Assembly: GCF_000732605.1 (NCBI RefSeq)
Contig: NZ_JPME01000026.1
Span: 1-64,000, forward strand
From: Lacrimispora celerecrescens
GTDB taxonomy: Bacteria; Bacillota; Clostridia; Lachnospirales; Lachnospiraceae
DNA: 64,000 nucleotides
Reading direction: 5' to 3'
Below the pieces are notes generated by a model. It was given only the letters and a program-made list of their open reading frames with translations. It did no database searches and had not been told where the DNA came from. The position numbers and the translations under genes are program-made. Below are positions 44,488-53,582 of the stretch, piece by piece (within the stretch, counting starts at the first letter, position 1; the number at the start of each line of letters is the position of its first letter).

Positions 44488-45790
44488 ATGAGTAAAGGAT
44501 ACGAAGAACGATATTTAATGACATTGTTGTCATCAGTGATAAACCAGAAGGAATCACCGGCGCCGCTTAGGTACTTAAACTGGGAAAAGATGTTTCGAAT
44601 TGCTGATTATCACCGTGTGGCTCATGTTGTTTATTATGGTATTATGGGATTAGATGAAGAGATTCCTCAGTCTGTCCGTCAACGTTTTTTTGGGAAATAT
44701 TTAGAATCCGTTCATCGGGTTGAACGTTTACGTAAAGCAGAAAGGCAGGTGCAAACCCTTCTGGAAAGAAATGGGATAAACTGCTTTTTTTTTAAATTAT
44801 TCTGATTTTGTTAAGTGTTATCCGATTGAAGAGATGTGCTGCAGAGAATTTATAGAGATCGGAACAGAAAAGAAGTATGCTCAGGTCATCAGAACGCTTC
44901 TTTGGGACGCGGATTTTGAAGAACGATATACGGAAATTCGTGGGGAACTTTACTATCGGGTTCCAGGTAACAAAGTTTTGTGTTTCAATCAAACCATGTT
45001 TTTCAGTAAGTCCATGCAGAAGTTTTATATTAATCTGGTTCGTTCCCTGCCAAATAAAAAGGGATTGAACCATATTCGGGAGATGAATGCTAGTGAGATG
45101 TATTTATTCCTTATGTGCAGGCTGACGGATTCTTATGCCAGAGGGGATATAAGTCTGAGCCAGATTATGGACTTTTGGGCATTTTATAAAACCCATGGGG
45201 AATTCTTTTTATGGCCTTATATTTACGAACGATTGAAGGAACTTAAAATAGAGGAATTTGCGGAACGTCTGGAATCCCTTATCCTCCGCTGGTTTGGCAC
45301 TGGTACGGGGATTGAAAATGTGGAAATATATGATAATATGGAATCGTATATCTTCAGCAAAGGAACAGAAGGTCGTGAAATCAGCGAGCAGTTCCTGCCA
45401 TTAATCAAAACGGTTGCCGATTGTTACTCCAGGGATAGGAAGAAAGAAGAATTCATAAGGTTGGTAGCGTGGCTGTTTCCGGATCGGGAATACATGGAAA
45501 CCATATATCCGGTATTAGAGAAAGCAGGTGTATTTCTCCCCATTTTTTGGTTGATCCGTCTTGAAAGATATTTCAGAAGGATGATTGGCAACAGAATGGA
45601 AGAAAAGTTCCGTATCCCTAAAAAAACGTTTTTTCAGTTTATATGGAGAAAGTATCAGGGGGTAAAGGCTGAAGAGAGCGAAGAAAAGGAAGAGAACGAA
45701 GAAAAGGAAGAAAGGGAAGAGAAGAAGGCAAGAGAACAAGGAGAACAAAAGGAGCAGGAAGAACAAAAAACAGCGAAAATACCTAATTAA
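44488..45790 (+). pseudogene. Nucleotidyltransferase-family protein, frameshifted in a T9 run
   Basis: The first frame (105 codons, from ATG 44488) ends at 44805 and the second continues to 45790. The break is at nine T residues (44785-44793). With eight Ts the reading becomes GINCFFLNYSDFVKCYPIEEM and joins into one protein of about 433 residues. It resembles the uncharacterised nucleotidyltransferase family (PF14907 type): helical start, KGSxL-like region at the break, and RGDISLSQIMDFWAFYKTH. The last 40 residues are an extreme Glu/Lys tail. A sigma-D promoter suggests motility-linked expression. Substrate unknown. Confidence 0.7.
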
Positions 45791-45814
45791 TATCAGGTAT
45801 TTTCGCTGTTTTTT
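45765..45814. terminator. Bidirectional terminator between nucleotidyltransferase gene and csrA
   Basis: ACAGCGAAAATACCT pairs perfectly with its complement (45795-45809) around a 10-base loop. A-runs and T-runs flank it, serving both convergent genes. Confidence 0.92.
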
Positions 45815-46044
45815 GATTGGTTTATCAAGTTCTTGATTTGGGATATAGATCCTTCGTTTAAATGGGAGGAAGCGGCCTCTTGATTAGCTGAAGCAGCTTC
45901 CAATAATTCGGTACGAAGAATTGAAATTTCTTTTGGTGCATCGATGGCTAACTTTACCCAGTCATTTCCAATTTCAAGAATTGTAATATTGATATTATCA
46001 CCGATTGTAAGAGATTGGTTATTTTTTCTTTGAAGAATCAGCAT
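45793..46044 (-). CDS. csrA: Carbon storage regulator CsrA
   Basis: The 83-residue protein has the CsrA core MLILQRKNNQSLTIGDNINITIL and VKLAIDAPKEISILRTEL. It dimerises and binds GGA motifs in RNA hairpins. The C-terminal extension of about 30 residues is where FliW binds. The likely target is the hag leader at 6928-6963. It is the last gene of the flgM operon and overlaps fliW by 26 bp. Confidence 0.95.
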   Translation of the reverse strand: MLILQRKNNQSLTIGDNINITILEIGNDWVKLAIDAPKEISILRTELLEAASANQEAASSHLNEGSISQIKNLINQSKNSENT

Positions 46045-46492
46045 ACGAATCCCCCTTTTTTATAAAATCCTTAAGCGGGTGACGGAAGCGGTAAAGAGGA
46101 TTATCCAAAATTATCTGTCTGGCTTCCCGGGTTTCTGTATTAACCGCAATCGGAGCCTTTAAATTTACCGTGCTGTTCTCCATGGGGTCATGGATTACGC
46201 TGATGACATAATAAGAAACCTTATCTTCCCTGTCTGCAGCTTCTAACAGCTTTTGATCCTCTTTGGATAATTCCGGATCGTATTTCTCATAAAACTGGAA
46301 TGGATTCATAAGAATAAAGGATACGCTGAAATCATCTATGGACTGCAGGCAGATCAAAGCATCGCTGTTCTCCTGAAATGCCAGAGGAACATAATTTTTC
46401 AAGTCTGTAAAACCAAACAGCCCGTCAGAAAAATGTATGAATTCTTTGTCTGAACATGAAATTTTACCAAAATATTGTGTATTAATTTCCAT
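46019..46492 (-). CDS. fliW: Flagellar assembly factor FliW
   Basis: The 157-residue FliW protein has FSDGLFGFTDLKNYVPL and ILMNPFQFYEKYDPEL signatures. It antagonises CsrA allosterically and is itself sequestered by flagellin, which couples hag translation to secretion. It is translationally coupled to csrA. Confidence 0.95.
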   Translation of the reverse strand: MEINTQYFGKISCSDKEFIHFSDGLFGFTDLKNYVPLAFQENSDALICLQSIDDFSVSFILMNPFQFYEKYDPELSKEDQKLLEAADREDKVSYYVISVIHDPMENSTVNLKAPIAVNTETREARQIILDNPLYRFRHPLKDFIKKGDSYADSSKKK

Positions 46493-46513
46493 AAATACCT
46501 CCAGAGTATAGGG

Positions 46514-47122
46514 TTAAGCGAAAATATCTACCGGGGTATGATTGAAGTAGTTAGCTGCGCTGGGCGGAACATAAAGCGGTTTGCCGATATATTCGATATT
46601 CACGTCAGGCATTTGAGTGATTGATAACTCAATATTTCCCGGTATGAACTCAATATTTCCATTTGCCACCTTTATGTCAAAGCTTAATTTATCTATTTGG
46701 TATTGCATGGATAAATCCGGATCAGACCATTCGATATCAGGGCCTGTGGTAGGAAGAAATCGTAATCCGAAGTCTCCTGTAGGCTGTTGGGCACGTTGGC
46801 TGAATATCACGTCGAGGGGATTAGTAATTTTTGGGTCTAACAACATGGCACCTTCCTTTGCATATGTAGCAGTAGCCTCCAGAGCGGCGGACTTACCCTT
46901 GGTGGCAGCTTGGCGCACACTTTCCATCGTAGTAGGGCATACTGAATTACGCGCATCGTATGTATCCAGATGTAATTTGATGGGGCGATTTTTTATGGTC
47001 AGGCCGCCTTTGATTCTGTCGGTTATGAGTTGAGATTTTGAACTAGAATATTCCAGTCTTGCATTATGGATTTTCAGTTCGTACTCCATTGGTACGGTAG
47101 TAATCTTCAGCAATGTTTCCAT
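46514..47122 (-). CDS. DUF6470/YviE-like protein
   Basis: The 202-residue protein lies between flgL and fliW, as B. subtilis yviE does. It has repeated short beta segments (RLEYSSSKSQLITDRIKGGLTI, and DFGLRFLPTTGPDIEWSDPD). No signal or membrane helix. It is a conserved companion of fliW with no established activity. Confidence 0.82.
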   Translation of the reverse strand: METLLKITTVPMEYELKIHNARLEYSSSKSQLITDRIKGGLTIKNRPIKLHLDTYDARNSVCPTTMESVRQAATKGKSAALEATATYAKEGAMLLDPKITNPLDVIFSQRAQQPTGDFGLRFLPTTGPDIEWSDPDLSMQYQIDKLSFDIKVANGNIEFIPGNIELSITQMPDVNIEYIGKPLYVPPSAANYFNHTPVDIFA

Positions 47123-47143
47123 TATAACACACCTCCATCAATT

Positions 47144-48157
47144 TTACTTCATGAAATCAATAAAAGATGGTGATAAGATGCTGGTTCCTACCTTAAGAGC
47201 GGCATTGTAAGCATATTGATTCCACATATAATCGGTAATAGCTTCAGCAGGGTCCATTCCTTCCACCTTTAACATCTGTTCTTGAAGAGAAATATCGTTA
47301 TTTTCAAGTCGGTCTTTTGTGGTATTCAAAAATTCAGATTTAACACCTAGATTCGTGACTTCATTTAAAACGTTGGATCCTAAGTCTTTAAACTTGTTCA
47401 TAAGCTCTCCATAAGCGTCTGTATCAAAATCATCTTTCTCCAGGGCATCAGCCAACTTGCCGGCTAAAACAATAACATTATTGCTATTTCCATTCGCATC
47501 TTGTCCGTATCCAATGGCCTTTATACCTGGAAGAGAAAGGTTAAAAGCGCTGGAAGGCACGACACGGTCAGCACCATCGAGAGAAAGCCCCAGTCCCAAG
47601 TCAACATAAAGGGTTTCTTTGGACAAACGAGTAAGCTCATTTAATTCATCACTGCCGGCTGCGGCATCTACATTAATACCACGGTAAGTAAGGGCCTTTC
47701 CGTCTTCAGAGAGTGTAAAGGGCGGATTCTTTCCGTCTGCTCCGGCAAATAAAAATGTGTCCTCATAGGTTGAATTAAGGCTTAAGACCATGGTTTTTTG
47801 GAACTGACGGAGGGCAGTTGCAAAAGTTTGCCGCGTTTCTGGTGTTTGCTTATCACCGCTCATAGCCTGTATATTATAATCAGCACTAATGGTTTTTATA
47901 GCATTGGATATCTGCATAAGTGCATCTTCCTGCCCATCTTGACGGGACTGAACGTCCGATAAGGTATTTAAATTATCCAGATTCTTGTAGTATTTGCGGT
48001 GAAGCTGGGATGCACGGGCTGCAGATGCAGGGTTCTCCGAGACACTGTTAAAGCTTCGTTGAGTCATAACGTGGTTTCTGGATACATTTAAGTTGGCTAT
48101 GGAAGCTGCAAGATTGCTTTTATAATTCCGTATGATCGCGTTAGTTGAAATTCTCAT
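47144..48157 (-). CDS. flgL: Hook-filament junction protein FlgL
   Basis: The 337-residue protein has flagellin-like helical ends. The start MRISTNAIIRNYKSNLAAS with NHVMTQRSFNSVSENPASAARASQLHRK is a FlgL feature. It sits 10 bp after flgK. Exported late with FlgN as chaperone for the FlgK/FlgL group. Confidence 0.95.
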   Translation of the reverse strand: MRISTNAIIRNYKSNLAASIANLNVSRNHVMTQRSFNSVSENPASAARASQLHRKYYKNLDNLNTLSDVQSRQDGQEDALMQISNAIKTISADYNIQAMSGDKQTPETRQTFATALRQFQKTMVLSLNSTYEDTFLFAGADGKNPPFTLSEDGKALTYRGINVDAAAGSDELNELTRLSKETLYVDLGLGLSLDGADRVVPSSAFNLSLPGIKAIGYGQDANGNSNNVIVLAGKLADALEKDDFDTDAYGELMNKFKDLGSNVLNEVTNLGVKSEFLNTTKDRLENNDISLQEQMLKVEGMDPAEAITDYMWNQYAYNAALKVGTSILSPSFIDFMK

Positions 48158-48167
48158 TGGAAACCTC

Positions 48168-50186
48168 CTATCTTCCTACAATACCGGTATTGTTAATTAA
48201 TGTATTCAGTGCTTCGTCAAGGGTTGTCATAAGACGGGCGGCAGCTGAAAAGGATCTTTGGTACTGCATCAGACTGATACCTTCATCGTCTAAAGAGACA
48301 CCTGATACGGCATCTTTGCTGTCTGCGGTCTGCTGAAGCACAGATATGTGGTTATTAAGGATCGCCTGGTTTGCGGAACTGTCAATACCCTGAGTGTTTT
48401 CCAGATTAGAATAACACTGGGAAAAGTTTCCGGTATAGTGGGTAATATATCCGGTCTGTGCGACTCCATTAGTATCCATGTAGGTATATTCATATTTGAA
48501 AACCCGTTCATCGGTCAGGGATTTCAACATTTTTATAATGTTGTCATTGGCAGTGGAACCGGCATCCTCTTTATGGGAAGAGATAATGTGAATGGAGTTG
48601 TTCATCCAGTCATCGGATATTTTAATATTGCTGGCGGTAAAGCGGTTGCTTCCATCAGAGGTCTGGAACAAATCAAAGTTTTTAATATTGAGAGGATTTG
48701 CTTTATAGACAACGGATATATCTTTTTTATCGGTGGTTTGGATGCTGTCCACAGCAGTTGTAACAGCTCCATTACTGCGCCATTCCAACTTTCCGGAAGC
48801 ATAGGACCATTTGCCGGGTACTTCGTTTCCATCTACCAGCATTGATGGAGAACTATTCAATTCATCAGCTAGATTTTGTAAACTTTTTTCTAGAGTATCT
48901 CCAATGGCTATTTCATCTGTACCGGTGCCGTCGCCAAATGTATAGGTCTTGCCATTGACCGTGATTTTTTCTCCTCTTAAAAAGTTTCCGGTCGCCTTTG
49001 AATAATCCATGCTGAATACGGCTTCATTAGTTTTTGAATCCTTTGATGCTGTGCCTATAGTCGGCAGCTGAGTTACACCGGTATAAGGTTGCATATTGCC
49101 ATTCAATTCATTAAGGGTATTGGCAAAAGTCTGGACAAAAGCTTCGAAGGATTTTTCGTAATATCCAATTCCTCTGTAATCGGAAGAGGGGTTGTCCATT
49201 TCTCCCGATTTATTCAATACATCTACAGTTCCTTTTAAAGTTCCCTCTTTCAGATAATCGGTTATATTTGTTTCCAGGGAGCTTACATCTGCGTCGCTAG
49301 GGAAATCGCTGGCAGGAATCAATGAAATGGAAACCTTACCGTCAGGCTCTCCGTTGAATCCTTTGTTTCGCTTCATAGAAATTGATGCGACATTTTCGCC
49401 GTGTTCTCCTGCCGTAAGAGGATAGGTCACTCCATCGCTGCCTCTGAAACTTACAACTGGATAATCATATTTAGTTCCATTAGAAACAACCACATCCTTG
49501 TAAGTAACACTGATGGGAAGGTAACCGGCAAGCTCATCCAGTTTATCATTTCTCTTATCCAAAAGCTCAAGAGCTGGGTTGCCTTGTACCTGGCTCTTCC
49601 AGATAGCATCGTTTAATTCTCCGATGTCAGAAAGAAGACCGTTGATGGCAGGTATATCCGTATTTTCCAGGCCATTGATGGTTTCTTCCCGAACGCTCTT
49701 AAGATCAGCAGCCTTTTGATGTATGTAATTTACAATGACCTGAGCCCTGGAACGGACTATGCTGTCAAACTCACTGTTATTTGCATTGGCGGACAGCTGA
49801 TCAAGGCTGGAACTTAAATCACTGAGAGCCTTTTTTAATGCTTCCTTATCAGTTTCATCAAAAATATCGGCTAATTGATCTAAGGTAGTCTGTCTTGCAT
49901 CTGCCGTTCCCACCTTAGCAATTTGATTTCGGAACTGAACATCTAAAAATGGATCTCTTATCTGTGAAATGCCGGTAATCTCAACTCCGTAACCTATTTT
50001 TGAACCAGGTCCGGTGCTCATAGAATCAGCGCCTCTTGTATTAAAGCTTGCAAGATCCACCCTCTGCCTTGTGTAGCCTTTTGTATTTATATTTGCTATA
50101 TTCTGTCCGGTCACATCAATGGCCCGCTGACTGGCAGTCATGGCCAGTTGGGCAATGGTAAAGCCGGAGAAAGTAGAGCGTGTCAT
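48168..50186 (-). CDS. flgK: Hook-filament junction protein FlgK
   Basis: The 672-residue protein has the rod/hook type N-terminus AIDVTGQNIANINTKGYTRQR and the C-terminal helix GVSLDDEGISLMQYQRSFSA. The long middle region includes flagellin-like beta segments. A GGGAGGG ribosome site lies between an earlier in-frame ATG (50201) and the ATG at 50186, so 50186 is the start. It overlaps the flgN stop by 4 bp. Confidence 0.95.
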   Translation of the reverse strand: MTRSTFSGFTIAQLAMTASQRAIDVTGQNIANINTKGYTRQRVDLASFNTRGADSMSTGPGSKIGYGVEITGISQIRDPFLDVQFRNQIAKVGTADARQTTLDQLADIFDETDKEALKKALSDLSSSLDQLSANANNSEFDSIVRSRAQVIVNYIHQKAADLKSVREETINGLENTDIPAINGLLSDIGELNDAIWKSQVQGNPALELLDKRNDKLDELAGYLPISVTYKDVVVSNGTKYDYPVVSFRGSDGVTYPLTAGEHGENVASISMKRNKGFNGEPDGKVSISLIPASDFPSDADVSSLETNITDYLKEGTLKGTVDVLNKSGEMDNPSSDYRGIGYYEKSFEAFVQTFANTLNELNGNMQPYTGVTQLPTIGTASKDSKTNEAVFSMDYSKATGNFLRGEKITVNGKTYTFGDGTGTDEIAIGDTLEKSLQNLADELNSSPSMLVDGNEVPGKWSYASGKLEWRSNGAVTTAVDSIQTTDKKDISVVYKANPLNIKNFDLFQTSDGSNRFTASNIKISDDWMNNSIHIISSHKEDAGSTANDNIIKMLKSLTDERVFKYEYTYMDTNGVAQTGYITHYTGNFSQCYSNLENTQGIDSSANQAILNNHISVLQQTADSKDAVSGVSLDDEGISLMQYQRSFSAAARLMTTLDEALNTLINNTGIVGR

Positions 50187-50611
50187 AATAATCCCTCCCA
50201 TTTTGCGTTGTCTGGTGCAATTCCCCCTTGGGAATTCCTAATGGCTTTGTCTATCATATGAAGATTTATTTCAATCATGGAACGTGCACCGTCACTTATT
50301 TCCTGAAACAGCCTGACCTGATAGGAGAGCCTGTCAAACAGTTGTTTCAGCTTGTCACGTTCCTCTTCCTCTGAGACTTTTGAAAGAATCTGCTGAAAGG
50401 TATCACCTTTCATGCCAAGCTGTTCCTGGCAATCCTCACGCTTTTTATCAAGGCCCCTCAGTTTTAAAATGGCAGCCTGCTCCTTGTTCATGCAATCTTC
50501 CACATAAGTGACCCGGTTTTTCTTAGCGGCTTCCAGCTTTACTTGTTCGACCTGAACCAGATCTTCAAAAAGCTGAATCATATCCTCAATTACTGCTATA
50601 AAATTATTCAT
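50183..50611 (-). CDS. flgN: Flagellar export chaperone FlgN
   Basis: The 142-residue helical protein (MNNFIAVIEDMIQLFEDLVQV...KKNRVTYVEDCMNKEQAAIL) fits the FlgN family and sits between flgM and flgK. It escorts FlgK and FlgL to the export gate. The frame opens earlier (50686) inside flgM; AAAGGAG precedes the ATG at 50611, which overlaps the flgM end by 8 bp. Confidence 0.9.
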   Translation of the reverse strand: MNNFIAVIEDMIQLFEDLVQVEQVKLEAAKKNRVTYVEDCMNKEQAAILKLRGLDKKREDCQEQLGMKGDTFQQILSKVSEEEERDKLKQLFDRLSYQVRLFQEISDGARSMIEINLHMIDKAIRNSQGGIAPDNAKWEGLL

Positions 50612-50927
50612 GGAAATCGGCTCCTTTGTATAAAAGAATTCTTTCGGCGATCTTGTTGGCATCCACCTGATAGGTTCCGTCTTCAATCTTTTGTCTTAAG
50701 AGGTTCAGCTTTTCTTCTGATGTGTTTTGCTTTACTTCTTTCATAAGAGCCTCTTTTAGGCTTGAGATGAACTTGGTATCCATTGCTTCCTGGGGAGCGG
50801 AACGGATCGTGATTTCATCGTAATTGTTTTTGCCGGATTCAGAAGTGATGATATCATTTTGATCCTGGTTTTGCCGTATCATGGAGGTATTATACAGCGT
50901 ACCGTAATAGTTCTGTGAAATACGCAT
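50604..50927 (-). CDS. flgM: Anti-sigma-D factor FlgM
   Basis: The 107-residue protein has a C-terminal FlgM domain: DTKFISSLKEALMKEV, KLNLLRQKIEDGTYQVDANKIAERIL. It binds sigma-D and keeps late genes off until basal body completion. AAAGGAG precedes the ATG, and a sigma-D promoter lies upstream, giving feedback control. Confidence 0.93.
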   Translation of the reverse strand: MRISQNYYGTLYNTSMIRQNQDQNDIITSESGKNNYDEITIRSAPQEAMDTKFISSLKEALMKEVKQNTSEEKLNLLRQKIEDGTYQVDANKIAERILLYKGADFHE

Positions 50928-51011
50928 TTATTTACTCCTTTCTAAGAATTTTATAAGGAAGTTCGATTTGCCTGATGGCTCATCAAAGGCTGTTTTTTCT
51001 TTACATTTATA

Positions 51012-51038
51012 ATATCGTCAGTTTTGAGAAAATATTAA
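51012..51038 (-). promoter_or_regulatory. Sigma-D promoter of the flgM-csrA operon
   Basis: On the minus strand: TTAA (51038-51035), 15 bp, GACGATAT (51019-51012; 7 of 8), 85 bp before flgM. Confidence 0.6.
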
Positions 51039-51060
51039 CTTAAGGAATGGAATTTCTCAA

Positions 51061-52107
51061 TTAAAGAGAACTTAAATGCTTCATCAGGACGCCTGCTATA
51101 TTTGCGCAGGATACCTGTTTTGTGACAGCTCCTATGTTATATGCTACCATTGGCATACCATAAACAACGCAGCTTTCTTCATCCTGCCCGATGGTAAAGG
51201 CGCCCTTTTTCTTCATACTGAGAAGTCCTTCGGCCCCGTCACGTCCCATACCGGTCATGATGATACCAATGGAGCAGGCTCCGGCAGTGTCGGCAACGGA
51301 CTGGAATAAAACATCCACGGAGGGACGATGTCCGCTTACTTTTTCACCGGGATAGCAGTTTACCGTGTAGCGGCTTCCCATTTTAACTACCTTCATCTGT
51401 AGATCACCGGGAGCAATCAGTACTTGACCTCTTTCAATGACATCCCCACTTTGGGCTTCTTTTACATTCATGGCGCAAAGCCGGTTTAAACGGTCAGCAT
51501 ACATTTTGGTAAAGCCCTCCGGCATATGTTGGGTGACCACTATCCCTGGCGTGTCTGCAGGAAGGTCTTTAAGCACCTGGAGTGTCGCTTCTGTTCCACC
51601 CGTAGAAGCGCCAATGGCAATTATGGTACTGCATGCATCCATAGAGAAGGCCGTTTTTCCCATGGCAGACTTCCCCGGTTCTAAAAGAGGATGGGGAGAA
51701 ACTGGGACTTTGATGGCAGCACGGGAAGCAATAAAAATTTTGCTAATCAAGGTATTTAAGAATGTGCTGGCAGTGTTACTGCTGGACATGTCAGGTTTTC
51801 TTACAAAGTCCACGGCGCCTGCGGAAAGGGCTTCAAACACGTTTAAATTAAGAGAAGAGACTAAGATGACTGGAACTGGATGTTTAGGAAGAAGTTTTTT
51901 TACAAATTCAATGCCATTAACCATGGGCATTTCTACATCAAGTGTCACCACGTCTGGTTTAAGTAAAGGAATCTTACGCTCTGCGTCAAATGCATCGACC
52001 GCATATCCGATCACTTCTATATTGGGATTTTGAGAGAGAGTATCAATTAATACCTTGCGAAACAGCAGGGAATCATCTACTATGAAAACTCGGATTTTTT
52101 TGGCCAT
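51061..52107 (-). CDS. cheB: Chemoreceptor methylesterase CheB
   Basis: The 348-residue enzyme has a receiver with phospho-acceptor D57 in LDVEMPMVNG and a C-terminal esterase with catalytic S168 in AIGASTGG, H194 in TQHMPEG and D290 in TGMGRDG. It removes methyl groups and deamidates receptors. It is encoded after cheR with 146 bp between, which includes a long inverted repeat. Confidence 0.96.
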   Translation of the reverse strand: MAKKIRVFIVDDSLLFRKVLIDTLSQNPNIEVIGYAVDAFDAERKIPLLKPDVVTLDVEMPMVNGIEFVKKLLPKHPVPVILVSSLNLNVFEALSAGAVDFVRKPDMSSSNTASTFLNTLISKIFIASRAAIKVPVSPHPLLEPGKSAMGKTAFSMDACSTIIAIGASTGGTEATLQVLKDLPADTPGIVVTQHMPEGFTKMYADRLNRLCAMNVKEAQSGDVIERGQVLIAPGDLQMKVVKMGSRYTVNCYPGEKVSGHRPSVDVLFQSVADTAGACSIGIIMTGMGRDGAEGLLSMKKKGAFTIGQDEESCVVYGMPMVAYNIGAVTKQVSCANIAGVLMKHLSSL

Positions 52108-52193
52108 AATTTATTCCTCCTGTTATTTCTTCTTATCTGCCCACGCTTTTTTGGCAGAGCCCATACCGCAGTCGAACTGCAATCTAAATCCGT

Positions 52194-52248
52194 GTAATAT
52201 AAAATCTATTTACTAAAATGGAGAGAAAGTAAATAGATTTTATATTAC
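52194..52248. repeat. Perfect 20-bp inverted repeat between cheR and cheB
   Basis: GTAATATAAAATCTATTTAC (52194-52213) and its exact complement (52229-52248) flank a 15-base loop, starting 6 bp from the cheR stop. There is no T-run beyond either arm. It could reduce read-through into cheB or protect the cheA-cheR message from decay. Confidence 0.8.
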
Positions 52249-52253
52249 GCAGA

Positions 52254-53067
52254 TCATTCTTTTCGGTAAGTAGCCGGCATTAAGTACCGGTAAGGTGTTT
52301 TTTCTTTGTTAATTGTTTCGGAGTGCCCGATAAATAAGTAACCACCTGGGGCAGTTGCATCATAGAATCGCTGAATCAGCCCGTCTTTGGTATTTTGATC
52401 AAAATAGATCATGACATTCCTGCAAAAAATAATATCAAATTTTAACCGGAACCGAATGGGGTCCATAAGATTAAAGGTCTGGAAAATAACATTTGATTTA
52501 ATTGCCGGAGCTACGGAATATAAACCCTGCTCCGGTGATTTGACAAAGTATTTGGATTTCCAGCCAGGAGATAAATTCTTTAAGGATTCCTCATCATACA
52601 CTGCTTCCTTTGCGGCCCTTAGAGCATTCTGGGATATGTCCGTGGCAAGAACTCTGGTATCCCAGAGGGCGGCCTGAGCCCCCAGAGTATCCTTGATAAT
52701 CATGGAAATGGTATAAGGTTCTTCGCCGGATGAACATCCGGCGCTCCATATACTTAAAACTTTATTCTTTTTTGTACTTATAAGATAAGGAAGAACGGTA
52801 TCACGAAAAAAATTAAAATGTGCCTCTTCCCGCATAAAGTAAGTGTAGTTGGTTGTAAGCTTGTTGAGCATTATTTCCAGATCAGCCTGATTCTTTGATG
52901 AAAGAATGTGATCCACATAATCTGTGAAAGAAGTGTATCCCATGGAAATAATAGTGTTTGACAATCTTCCCATTATGAGCTGCATCTTTTTAGACAGGTC
53001 GATTCCATAATTTTTTTTTCATGAAATCCACCAGCCGTATGAAATCATGCTGCGAAATTGTTAACAT
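52254..53067 (-). pseudogene. cheR: Chemoreceptor methyltransferase CheR, frameshifted in an A9 run
   Basis: The intact downstream frame (243 codons) contains the SAM-binding core LSIWSAGCSSGEEPYTI and the DIIFCRNVMIYFD motif. The usual CheR start (MLTISQHDFIRLVDFMKKNYGIDL) is present at 53067 but in another frame. Nine A residues on the coding strand (T9 at 53011-53019) put it out of frame, and eight would give one 270-residue CheR. CheR methylates receptor glutamates for adaptation. As written, the first frame stops soon after the run. Confidence 0.88.
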
Positions 53068-53082
53068 AGGGGTAGCCGTCCT

Positions 53083-53553
53083 TTATGAGTTATTGACTAA
53101 GGTTTCACAGTCCAGAAGAAGGACAATGTGGTTATCTGAAACTGATATCATGCCGCTGACCAGTTCTTCCCGGTTATTGGCTGGAACTGGTGAGATTCTG
53201 GAATAATCAATATCAAGAACCTGCTCAACGGAATCTACAATGATTCCTATAAAAACAGAATCTACATTCAGAACAATGATACAGCTTGAGCTTGTATATT
53301 CAATGTCCGGCTTGCCGAGTCTTGCCCGGATATCCATGATAGGAACGATCTGTCCTCTTAAGTTGATGATTCCTTTTACATATCTTGGTACCACGGGCAT
53401 AGCAGTAATTGTATGGTTGGTAATGATTTCAATAATATAATTGGTGCTCACACCAAAGGTTAAATTCTCTGTGCGGAAGGTTAAATAGCGTTCCGTGGTT
53501 TCTGTCCGTGCGGAAGTAAAAACTTCGGATGTAGCTGTATTTTCTGCTGGCAT
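53083..53553 (-). CDS. cheW: Chemotaxis coupling protein CheW
   Basis: The 156-residue single CheW domain has YLTFRTENLTFGVSTNYIIEI, the YVKGIINLRGQIVPIMDIR signature, and IGIIVDSVEQVLDI. It links receptors to CheA in arrays. Order cheA-cheW-cheR is tight (29 and 15 bp gaps), so the three are cotranscribed. Confidence 0.95.
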   Translation of the reverse strand: MPAENTATSEVFTSARTETTERYLTFRTENLTFGVSTNYIIEIITNHTITAMPVVPRYVKGIINLRGQIVPIMDIRARLGKPDIEYTSSSCIIVLNVDSVFIGIIVDSVEQVLDIDYSRISPVPANNREELVSGMISVSDNHIVLLLDCETLVNNS

Positions 53554-53582
53554 TTGTATTCCTCCGATTTTAATTTGCTAAT

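Noticed and set aside
48348-48845. 165-codon plus-strand frame opposite flgK
   Set aside because: Shadow frame; flgK is continuous on the minus strand.
51437-52033. 198-codon plus-strand frame opposite cheB
   Set aside because: Shadow of cheB, which has all catalytic residues on the minus strand.
52146-52193. Possible tRNA-like or small RNA hairpin (GCAGT-CGA-ACTGC) between cheR and cheB
   Set aside because: Stem of five pairs only; no tRNA arms, anticodon or CCA-type end.
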